The position numbers and the translations under genes are program-made. From assembly GCF_001011115.1 (NCBI RefSeq), contig NZ_CP008874.1, positions 1,054,001-1,118,000 of the forward strand: DNA of 64,000 nt. Reading direction: 5' to 3'. How positions within the stretch are numbered: the stretch's first letter is position 1; each line of letters begins with the position of its first letter. Under the pieces are notes generated by a model. It was not told the DNA's origin. It saw only the letters and a program-made list of their open reading frames with translations, and ran no database searches. The stretch comes from Halanaeroarchaeum sulfurireducens. GTDB lineage: Archaea > Halobacteriota > Halobacteria > Halobacteriales > Halobacteriaceae. Positions 51,619 through 60,400 of the stretch are shown one piece after another.

Positions 51619-53388
51619 ATGGCTAGCATAGACAAGCGGGCCATATTTGAGGGGATGACACGGACGCTGCCCGTGCTGGCGTTTGTCGTCGACGCAGAGG
51701 GCGTATTCAGGGAGATCATTGCCAACGGGTATACCGACGATTTCCTGTTTGAGGAACCCTCAACGGCCATCGGCAAGTCCATCAACGAACTCTTCGCAAC
51801 CGAAAAAGCGGAATCGTTCGCAGAGCACATCGACCAAGCACTACAAACAGGGGTTGTCCAAGAATTCGAGTACTCTTTGCCTATCAAGGGGAAGACCCGC
51901 AGATTCGAGGGCTACATGGCTCCCATGGATGCGGATTTAGATGAGGAGCAAGTTATCTGGGTCGCCGAGGACATCACCGAGCGCAAGGAACGCAACCTCG
52001 AACTCGAACGGCATGAGGTGTTCCTGGAGAGCATCCGGGAAGAAGTTCTCGTGACGGATACCGACCTCAACATCACATACGAAAGTGCAGCCGTTCCAAA
52101 ATTATATGGATATGAACAGGGTGAGCGAGTCGGCGATCCCATTTTAGAATATGTACACCCGGATGATACCGAGCAGGTCAGGGCCCACTTTGAAGAACAA
52201 CTCGATGAGTCGGGACCGACCCAGCCGATCGAGTATCGAGGAGAGAACAAAGACGGCACTTGGACGTGGGTCGAGAGTCAGGCGCGGATACTGAAAGATC
52301 ATCCCGCAATCGGGGGCGTCGTCATCACGAGTCGTGACATCTCTGAGCGCGTCGAACACCGCAAAAAACGCAAACGTCAGCACACCCACTTAGAGAACGC
52401 GGAGCAGCTCGCCGAGATGGGTGGGTGGGAGTATAGACCAGATACCGAAACAGTCCAATTGACAGAAGGCGCGCAGCAATTATTTGAGATTTCTGATAGT
52501 TTAAATCTCGAGCTCCCGGAAACCTTCAACTTCTACCACGAGACGGATCAGCCAAAAATTGAGGAGGCATTTGAGAAGTGTCTCGAATCCGGTGTGGGGT
52601 TTTCAATCGACGCGCAGATAATAACAAACGAGGGGCGGCAACGATGGGTTGAGTCAACTGGAACTCGAAGTACCGAGGACGGAGTGACGAAACTGACTGG
52701 CGTGATTCAGGACATCACGCAGCACAAAGGCAGGGAACAACGGCTAGAAGTACTGAATCGCGTGCTTCGACACAATCTCCGTAACGAATTGGGTCAGATT
52801 CAGGGATATGCTGAGATGATTAATGAGCACCTGCCGGCCGAGTCACAGGAGTTCCATTCAAAGATAGTGGCGAGTGCCGATCGGTTGCTCGCGTTGTCCG
52901 AAAAATCCAAAAAATTCACCACGGCCATGGCGTATAACTACGTAACTGGGCCGGTAGAACTCGAGCCTCTCATGGAGGCTATCTGTGACGAATATCGAGA
53001 GAAGTATCCCGACGCCACCATCGAAACCGAACTCTTTGACGCTCGGGCGCCGGGAAACGAAATGGCAATAAGGCTCATTTTCGAGGAACTTTTCGAGAAC
53101 GCGCTGAAGCACAATAATCGAGACAACCCCACGGTAAACCTCGTCGTGGTGAGTCCAGAAGACAACCGCGTCAAAATTCGCATCAGTGATAATGGCCCCG
53201 GCCTCAGCGAGTTAGAACAAGAAGTAATCCAATCTGGTGAGGAGACAGCCCTTCAACATAGCCTCGGGATTGGGTTGTGGACCACTAGTTGGCTTGTGAG
53301 CGAACTCAGTGGCGATATGCAAGTGACGGCAACGGATGATCAAGGGACGACTTTTACGATCAAGCTCCCCGCTGAAGAATTTTCGTGA
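51619..53388 (+). CDS. PAS-domain sensor histidine kinase
   Basis: The 589-residue protein has three PAS-like domains (about 10-118, 130-250, 262-375), each ending with a typical DITxR/DISER-type strand (VAEDITERKE, ITSRDISERVE, VIQDITQHKG). The H-box VLRHNLRNELGQIQGYAEMI (His about 385) follows, and then the HATPase with N-box FEELFENALKHNN, G1 ISDNGPGLSE and GIGLWTTSW. There is no receiver domain and no membrane segment, so it is a soluble sensor. No partner regulator is adjacent; the lone HTH gene 100 bases downstream is on the other strand. Confidence 0.92.
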   Translation: MASIDKRAIFEGMTRTLPVLAFVVDAEGVFREIIANGYTDDFLFEEPSTAIGKSINELFATEKAESFAEHIDQALQTGVVQEFEYSLPIKGKTRRFEGYMAPMDADLDEEQVIWVAEDITERKERNLELERHEVFLESIREEVLVTDTDLNITYESAAVPKLYGYEQGERVGDPILEYVHPDDTEQVRAHFEEQLDESGPTQPIEYRGENKDGTWTWVESQARILKDHPAIGGVVITSRDISERVEHRKKRKRQHTHLENAEQLAEMGGWEYRPDTETVQLTEGAQQLFEISDSLNLELPETFNFYHETDQPKIEEAFEKCLESGVGFSIDAQIITNEGRQRWVESTGTRSTEDGVTKLTGVIQDITQHKGREQRLEVLNRVLRHNLRNELGQIQGYAEMINEHLPAESQEFHSKIVASADRLLALSEKSKKFTTAMAYNYVTGPVELEPLMEAICDEYREKYPDATIETELFDARAPGNEMAIRLIFEELFENALKHNNRDNPTVNLVVVSPEDNRVKIRISDNGPGLSELEQEVIQSGEETALQHSLGIGLWTTSWLVSELSGDMQVTATDDQGTTFTIKLPAEEFS

Positions 53389-53458
53389 TAACGTTTCAAT
53401 AGGTTTGCCGGGGACAGAAATCGGGCAGATTTGCTACTAAGGTCGCCAATTAGCCGAG

Positions 53459-53485
53459 TGCTGCATTCGCGCCTTGAGTTCAGCA
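53459..53485. repeat. 27-nt palindrome copy d
   Basis: A 27-nt unit beginning TGCTGCATTCGCGCC and ending GAGTTCAGCA, the reverse complement of which closely matches the right unit of M2 (about 24 of 27). It lies between the kinase gene and the end of the HTH-10 gene. No second unit at the usual 67 bases was recognised. Confidence 0.65.
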
Positions 53486-53493
53486 ATGCGATA

Positions 53494-53703
53494 TTATTCA
53501 CCGAGGTCAGCCTCGCGCAAGACGACATCAAGAGCGCGGTGTATTTCCTCGGAAGCTTCTCGGCTCGACATCTCGTTTTTCTTAGCTAATTCAATTGTTG
53601 AAACCTCCCGCGGTACCTTGAAATAGCCGTTCCGGACGGCACTCTGAAGGAGGTCTCGCTGAGTGTCGGACAGTTCCGATGGGCCTTCCTGGTTTGACCG
53701 CAT
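53494..53703 (-). CDS. Stand-alone HTH-10 protein
   Basis: The 69-residue protein consists of one helix-turn-helix of the Bat/HTH-10 type: LSDTQRDLLQSAVRNGYFKV, PREVSTIELAKKNEM, and SSREASEEIHRALDVVL as the recognition region. Normal members have about 200 residues with a sensor part, so this is either a minimal regulator or the end of a broken one. It is flanked by palindromes d and b, like a cassette. Confidence 0.65.
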   Translation of the reverse strand: MRSNQEGPSELSDTQRDLLQSAVRNGYFKVPREVSTIELAKKNEMSSREASEEIHRALDVVLREADLGE

Positions 53704-53811
53704 GCTTAGTCACCACCCTTTCGGGAGCAGTTACTGTCGGGGGCAACCCCCTTATTAGCATCTTGGCCTTGTGGTGTGTTAGTTCTACGCACTTTGGCGA
53801 AAGTAAACAGA

Positions 53812-53838
53812 TGCGAGATATGCACCTTGTATTCAGCA
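53812..53838. repeat. 27-nt palindrome copy b
   Basis: A 27-nt unit TGCGAGATATGCACC...ATTCAGCA. It is nearly the same as the left unit of M2 (about 23 of 27). It lies 109 bases before the HTH-10 start and 90 bases before the transposase remnant. Its pair at the usual 67 bases (TGCTTGATACGGAGCG from 53879) is only half recognisable. Confidence 0.65.
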
Positions 53839-53929
53839 GCCAGTTACTGACGATTTTTGGGTAGTACAGAAATAGGGATGCTTGATACGGAGCGTTGTTC
53901 CAATAGCGATTGGGAATTTCTATTTCCCG

Positions 53930-54222
53930 ACGATATTTCTACGATTGCCGCTGACAAAGGCGACTACTGGAGTGATCGCAGAATGATGGTCCGGGAGAAC
54001 AGCGTTCGTCCAGTGATCAAACATCGAGAATTCGATAGCTTGGACGCGGCGCACAACGCCCAACTCGACGACGATACCTACCACCGCCGATCCGTCGTCG
54101 AGGTCGTCTTCCGCGTCCTCAAACAACGGTACGTCGACCGGTTAACCTGCCGCTGTTGGTATCGCCAGTGCCGTGAATTCGCGCTCAAATGTGTCGTCAA
54201 AAATATCGACGACAGCCTCTGA
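53930..54222 (+). pseudogene. IS5-type transposase C-terminal remnant
   Basis: The frame contains IAADKGDYWSDRRMMVREN, VRPVIKHREFDSLDAAHNA and the signature YHRRSVVEVVFRVLK, which is the Y-(2)-R-(3)-E-(6)-K motif of IS4/IS5-family DDE transposases (Glu at 54100-54102). It ends KCVVKNIDDSL. Only the last third of a transposase is present and the N-terminal two-thirds with the first catalytic Asp are missing, so it is dead. Confidence 0.8.
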
Positions 54223-54315
54223 ACCGCTACCGTATGATTTCAGGCGTTTCAACAGGTCCCTATAAAGGACTTTGTATATCATGCATATCATTTAACATGT
54301 TCTTAGGACAACTAA

Positions 54316-57126
54316 ATGGGCATGGTTCCCCAAACGGCAGCAAGACAATCACAGGATCAGTATTATTCATTGACTAGGGGCCGGGTTCGCAGACGGCTCA
54401 TCGGTCTTCTCGTTATCGTGATTATCGCAGCGGTCGGAGTGAGCTTGTTTGCCGGGGTGACGGCGGCCTCGCCGGCGGATACTTCTTTTGAAAGTGGAAA
54501 TGGAACAGCAGAGAACCCATATGAGGTCTCGAACTGGACGCAGCTAGCCGATGTCAACGAAGATCCCACCGCACACTACGTTCTTGTGAACGATCTTAAT
54601 AAGAGTACAGATGGATACGACCAATACGCAAACACGACTGCCAACAATGGTTCTGGGTGGGTCCCACTTGGCAATTCTACTACTACGTTCACAGGGACGT
54701 TTAATGGCCAGTGGCATACCATCGACGGGCTGTATATCGACCGCCCGGACAATCTCCGAAACGGACTCTTCGGCCACATCGGTTCAGGCGGAGAAGTGAC
54801 GAAGGTCGGAGTGACGAACGTAAATATCACCGCTGACCAGGTGACTGGTGCATTGGCGGGCAGAAACAACGGATTGATCACAAACAGCTACGCCACAGGC
54901 GAGGTCGATGGTGTTAATGGTGAACGAATAGGTGGACTGGTAGGGTATAACGAAGGAGATGGAACGATAGAAAACAGCTTCAGCCGTGTGAATGTGACGA
55001 GTACTGCCGAGAAGGTTGGTGGTCTTGTCGGGGACAACAGTAATGCAATCATCAAGAAATCTTACAGCACCGGTTACGTGGACGCATCTGCAGCAGATAC
55101 AGGAGGCCTCACCGGAAGAGAGGACGGCAGTACCACAGTCGTGGACAGTTTCTGGGACACGGAGACATCGGAACAATCTTCTTCAGCCGGGGGAACGGGA
55201 AAGACCACCGCGGAGATGAAGAACGTCTCTACGTTCACAGATACAGGAACAGATGGATTAACTAGCCCATGGGACTTCGTTAACGATCCTAACGGTGACA
55301 CGGCGACAGCAGATATCTGGGCCATCAATACGTCGGTTAACGACGGATATCCTAATCTACAGTATTCCTTTGAATACAAAGAGCTGCCGTATGTAATTAT
55401 GAATGAGGGCGATACTGATGAATACAAACTCTATATCGTTCCGAAGGATACTGGAAACAATAAGGTATGGGGTGGCTTTGGCACCGAAGTGGGTGCAGAC
55501 GCCCAAAGTGCGACCGATGGAACGCCTAATACTGACGCAATAGTGGAGGCGTATGGAGAATCGGAGCCTTATGAAGGAGCAACTGATTATGCGGCAAAAC
55601 TATCCACTGACTTAGACGAATACGGCTACAACGACTGGTTCCTGCCGGCAAAGGACCAGGCTTCTGCAATATTTAATAAAACAATATACAAGGGCGGTTA
55701 TGAGAGCGAATGGGAAGCGTTTGGCGCGGCGGATAAATATTGGACGTCCACAGAGGTCGGCCCTAAAAACGCCCACATTGTGAGATCCGATGGCGATAAC
55801 TTCACCGGCAATAAGGACAACCTGTACCGGGTGCGTGCTGTACGTAGGGCTAGTACGAGCACGAGTACAGATGATACTGCTGCATGGGACATCACCACGG
55901 CGAAATACACCGGTATCAGCACTCCGACTCAGGATACAGGACCGGAGGGAATCCACTTCAGCCCTGACGGGAAGACGATGTACGAGATGGGGTATAGCGA
56001 CGAAGGATTGTATCAGTACGAACTTTCTGAGGCGTGGAACATCTCCACTGCTAGTCACATAGGGGATAAGGATACACTCGCCGAGTCCACTGATTCGTCC
56101 GATTTGTTCATCAGTCCTGATGAAACAAATCTCTACGAAGTCGATAAATCCGGCGGCGTGGTCTACCAATTCGGCATTTCAAACGGTGATATCGATACTA
56201 AGGGAGGTGTCCCAGCGGAGGTAGCGACACAGAGTTCCGATCCCGAAGATATTCATTTCAGTTCGGATGGAACGAAAATGTACGAATTAGGGCCTGATAC
56301 CGTCTACGAGTACGACCTATCGACGCCGTGGGACGTCTCTACAGCGGACCACGTAGGCGCCACCGAAAATACCGTCTACGGGTCAGCAACAGGTCTATTT
56401 TTCCACCCGGACGGAGAGAAAATGTATGTACTCGGTGAAGCTGACGATAAAATACATCAGTTCAGTCTCGGTACAGCGTGGGATCTGTCTACGGCATCCC
56501 CTGATGATAAGTCGGTGAATATCGAACAAGATAACGCACACAGCTTGTACATCGGTGAGACAAATACAGGATCAGACAAGCTGTTCTTCACCGATAGAGC
56601 AGGTGAAGCCGTGTATCAGTACTCGGTGGAATCCACGGCGGATATAGAGAGTATTGAGGTAAAAACCCAGCCTACGCTCGATTACGACTCCGGGGACAGT
56701 CTGGACTTGAGCGGAATGGAAATTACTGAAAATTACACCGACGGAACTACGAAAACCACAACGTATGGCGATGCTTATTGGAATGATAATTATAATGCAA
56801 CTCCTTCAAACGGAACTGCATTGGATGATAGTGATCACGGAAAAACTGTCGCAATAACGCATATCTCAGGAGAGGAAACACACACCAACACGTTGGCCGT
56901 GAATACCGTAGTAGAGAGCATCAATGTTACAAGCCAACCCAATACCCTCACCTACAACTCCAGCGAAAGCCTGAACCTAAGCGGTCTGGAGGTAGAGATG
57001 AACTGGAGTGACGGCACCCTGGATGAGAATATATCCTATGCCAACTTTTCCTCTTACGGTCTAACCGCGGATCCTGATGAAGGAGATACATTGGATGAAA
57101 CCGATGAGAATGTCACAGTGAGGTAG
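54316..57126 (+). CDS. Surface protein with GLUG repeats, DUF1566-like and beta-propeller domains, probably truncated
   Basis: The 936-residue protein starts with a hydrophobic segment (about 27-52). Next come GLUG-type repeats (about 120-265: NNGLITNSYATGEVDGV, IGGLVGYNEGDGTIENSFS) and a FWDTETSxQ..GTGKTTAEMK linker. A DUF1566-like domain follows (about 360-512, YGYNDWFLPAKDQ and WTSTE). A beta-propeller comes next (about 524-775, repeats of GIHFSPDGKTMYEMG), and then Ig-like Big-3-type repeats. The ending NVTVR is abrupt and has no anchor, and repeat copies lie at 57141-57266. The next gene is a paralogue. By alignment with it, a TTG at 54370 may be the true start. Confidence 0.75.
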   Translation: MGMVPQTAARQSQDQYYSLTRGRVRRRLIGLLVIVIIAAVGVSLFAGVTAASPADTSFESGNGTAENPYEVSNWTQLADVNEDPTAHYVLVNDLNKSTDGYDQYANTTANNGSGWVPLGNSTTTFTGTFNGQWHTIDGLYIDRPDNLRNGLFGHIGSGGEVTKVGVTNVNITADQVTGALAGRNNGLITNSYATGEVDGVNGERIGGLVGYNEGDGTIENSFSRVNVTSTAEKVGGLVGDNSNAIIKKSYSTGYVDASAADTGGLTGREDGSTTVVDSFWDTETSEQSSSAGGTGKTTAEMKNVSTFTDTGTDGLTSPWDFVNDPNGDTATADIWAINTSVNDGYPNLQYSFEYKELPYVIMNEGDTDEYKLYIVPKDTGNNKVWGGFGTEVGADAQSATDGTPNTDAIVEAYGESEPYEGATDYAAKLSTDLDEYGYNDWFLPAKDQASAIFNKTIYKGGYESEWEAFGAADKYWTSTEVGPKNAHIVRSDGDNFTGNKDNLYRVRAVRRASTSTSTDDTAAWDITTAKYTGISTPTQDTGPEGIHFSPDGKTMYEMGYSDEGLYQYELSEAWNISTASHIGDKDTLAESTDSSDLFISPDETNLYEVDKSGGVVYQFGISNGDIDTKGGVPAEVATQSSDPEDIHFSSDGTKMYELGPDTVYEYDLSTPWDVSTADHVGATENTVYGSATGLFFHPDGEKMYVLGEADDKIHQFSLGTAWDLSTASPDDKSVNIEQDNAHSLYIGETNTGSDKLFFTDRAGEAVYQYSVESTADIESIEVKTQPTLDYDSGDSLDLSGMEITENYTDGTTKTTTYGDAYWNDNYNATPSNGTALDDSDHGKTVAITHISGEETHTNTLAVNTVVESINVTSQPNTLTYNSSESLNLSGLEVEMNWSDGTLDENISYANFSSYGLTADPDEGDTLDETDENVTVR

Positions 57127-57140
57127 TAACCAAATTGGAA

Positions 57141-57266
57141 TGCAAGATGGAGCGTGTGTCTGCAGCAGCCATTCCCCACACCCACGTAGTTATCGTCGGC
57201 AGAAATGTATTCTCAACCCTTGATATTTTAATTCGCCCGTGCTGCACTCAACGCTCGAGTCCATCA
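57141..57266. repeat. Palindromes j and k after the truncated gene
   Basis: A 27-nt unit at 57141-57167 (TGCAAGATGGAGCGT...TGCAGCA) and a weaker one at 57240-57266 (TGCTGCACTC...CCATCA; about 19 of 27 to copy d). They are 99 bases apart rather than 67. The gene-free interval 57127-57454 holds them and nothing else recognised apart from the upstream region of the second surface gene. Confidence 0.5.
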
Positions 57267-57454
57267 CTTGTGATATCTAGCACGACTCCACATGTAGCGA
57301 AGCCCGATCCACGTAACGTTCGATGACCCGATTGTGACCTTATAGTTGCCTTTGTTGACCATGCCCACAGGCCATCCATATCGGAGTCCTACTATACCCA
57401 TGGTGATTGGACAGCGGACACTAGACAATCCGAACCAGTGTTCACGGGTGTGAT

Positions 57455-60400
57455 ATGACTAGTGGGCTGGTTCGCAGACGGCTCATCGATCTTGTCGTTC
57501 TCGTGGTTGTCGCAGCGGTCGGAATGAGCTTGCTATTTACTGGGACAGCGGTGGCCACAACCACGTTTGATGGGGGAAATGGAACAGTAGATGACCCATA
57601 TCAGATATCTAACTGGACTCAGCTAGCCAATGTCAGCGAGTACCCCACCGCACACTACATTCTTGTGAATAATCTTACTCAGAATACAGATGGATACAAC
57701 ACAACCGCATCAAAAACTGCCAACGGTGGTGCTGGGTGGATCCCACTTGGCGCTGGGACTACTGCTAATCCTTCGTTCACAGGGACGTTTGATGGCCAGG
57801 GATATACCATCGACGGGCTGTACATTGACCGCTCGAGCAACCTGAACGGATTGTTCGGCTACATCGGTGCAGGCGGAGAGGTGAAGTACCTCGGGGTAAC
57901 GAACGTAAACCTTACCGGTTCTAGCAAGATGGGAGGGTTAGCAGGGAGAAATAATGGTCTGATCGAGAGCACCTTCACCACAGGCGTGGTTGATGGTTAT
58001 CATCGAACAGGTGGACTGGTGGGTCATCAAGATGGTGCAACGATAAAAAACAGCTACAGCGGTACGGAGGTTATCAGCAATGGTGAGTATATAGGTGGCC
58101 TGGTCGGGGACAACAGCAATTCAGATATTTATAAAAGTTACAGCTACGGTATCGTGGACAAGGCAGGTACCGGTGCGAGCGTCGGTGGCCTCACCGGAAG
58201 AGAGGACGGGACTACCATAGTCGAGGACAGTTTCTGGGATACGGAGGCCTCGGGACAATCTACTTCGCCCAAGGGAACGGGAAAGACTACTGCGGAGATG
58301 AAGAACGTCACAACGTTCACGGATACTTCAACAACAGGGTTGACCAACCCGTGGCACTTCGTTGATGACCCCAATGATGATACAAGTCAAGAAGAGATCT
58401 GGGACATCGACACGTCGATAAACGACGGGTATCCCCATCTGCAACCTCCTACGCTGCCGCATGTAATTATGAATGAGGGTACTTCTAATGAATATAAACT
58501 CTATATTTACCCCAAAGAACCTTTATTTACTCACGTATGGGGTGGTCATAATGCGGGCAGTGTCGGTGCTGACAGTTTTACTGATGGAGGAGGTAATACC
58601 CTCACAATAGTGGATGCGTTTGGAGAGGCGGAACCGTATGCAGGAGCAACTGATTATGCGGCAAAAGTAAGCGAGGAGAGAAACGCATACTACTCCAACG
58701 ACTGGTTTCTGCCGGCAAGAGACCAGCTTGAAAAAATATACACAAGTCCAATAAACAAGGGTACGTACGCGGACGAGTGGGAAAGTTTTGCCAATGACCC
58801 TTATTGGTCATCTACAGAGGGCACCGGCGACGCTCATTTCGTAAACATGGGGAATGGCAATCTTGGCACCGGCAACAAGGACAATGCGTACTATGTGCGT
58901 TCTGTGCGGGTAGACTGGGATATAGGGTTGAACAGTCCGGCGGACGGCAGTAGAGGTATTATGACCTCCCCGGACCTCAACGTGACAGTCGCCAGCCCCA
59001 GTGGCAACGATAGCACCGTGGATTTCTATGAAGTTACTGGATGGAACACCACTACGGCGACAGACACTGGAAAAACTGCTCCGACCCAGGACACAGGACC
59101 GGAAGGAGTACACTTCAGCCCTGACGGATCGAAGATGTACGTGATGGGCTACAGTGATGAAGCAACGTATCAATTCTCCCTTGGCACGCCGTGGGATATC
59201 AGCACTGCTACCTACGAAAAACAAAGAGTGAATATCAACGCCAATTCAGCCGACCTCTTCATCAACCCTAATGGAACAAAACTGTACGAACTCGAAATGG
59301 CTGACGGTCAACTCCACTCGGACACCATGACTACGGCATGGGATATCGGGTCTGCGGATTCAGTTGCCGAAGCGACCATAAATACACAGAGTACCGATCC
59401 CGAAGATATTCATTTCAGTCCTGATGGAACGAAAATGTACGAATTAGGTGCCGATACAGTCTACGAGTACAACCTATCGACTGCGTGGGATATCACTTCA
59501 GCAACATATACTGGTGAGAGTATTCTAACCACAAGTGGCGCCACGGGCCTGGCTTTCCATCCGGATGGGAATAAAATGTATGTGATTAACGGGGATGGTG
59601 ACGCTAAGATACATCAGTACAGTCTCACTACAGCCTGGGATTTATCTACGGCAACGAATGACGCTATTACCTCCCCGGCTGTCAGTCCGGGGGACCCACA
59701 CAGCCTGTTCTTCAAGACGACAGGGAGCGAACTGTACTTCGTCAGTAGAGGCGGCGAAACGGTGCATCAGTATTCGTTAGACTCGTCCGGCGAGTTGATC
59801 AATAATGTTTCCAACGTCCCAAGCGGTACGGATGCAACGCACACCTGGAGCGGACTCGATACCTACAGGTACTACGAGTGGTTCGTCACCGCCAATGATA
59901 GCTCCACGAGCACGACCTCCAACACCTGGTCGTTCACGACCGGCGAGAAGACGGAGGATACGACAGCGCCATCGGTAACGGTCGACCAGCCGAATGGCGG
60001 TGAGCGTCTCGGGGGGTCGACCTTCGATATCCAGTGGACGGCGACCGACGACTACGGTATTGCCACGGATGGCATCAATCTCACGTACTCCCCAGACAAT
60101 GGGTCGACGTGGACGACCATCGCGACCAACGAAACCAACGACGGCACGTACAACTGGACGGTCCCGTCGATCAACAGTACGACCGTTCTCGTGCGGGTAC
60201 AGGCAACGGATACGAGCGGCAACACGGGTCAGGACGTGAGTGATAGCACGTTCACGATCGACAGCACCGTGCCGGACCTGCAGACGGCGGAGACGGGTGA
60301 CGCAAACGGAAATGGAACGGTCGATACGATCACGGCGACGTTCACGGAGAGCGTGGCTGACTCGTCAGTAAGTACGGGCGACTTCTCGCTTTCGGCGGGG

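Noticed and set aside
44701-53838. CRISPR array made of the 27-nt units
   Set aside because: The units are spread hundreds of bases apart with genes between them, they are imperfect palindromes with mismatches, and no regular spacers or cas genes are present.
55387-58915. Diversity-generating retroelement target in the DUF1566-like domains
   Set aside because: Such folds are used as variable proteins of these systems, but there is no reverse transcriptase, no accessory gene and no template repeat here, and the paralogue differences are not limited to adenine positions.
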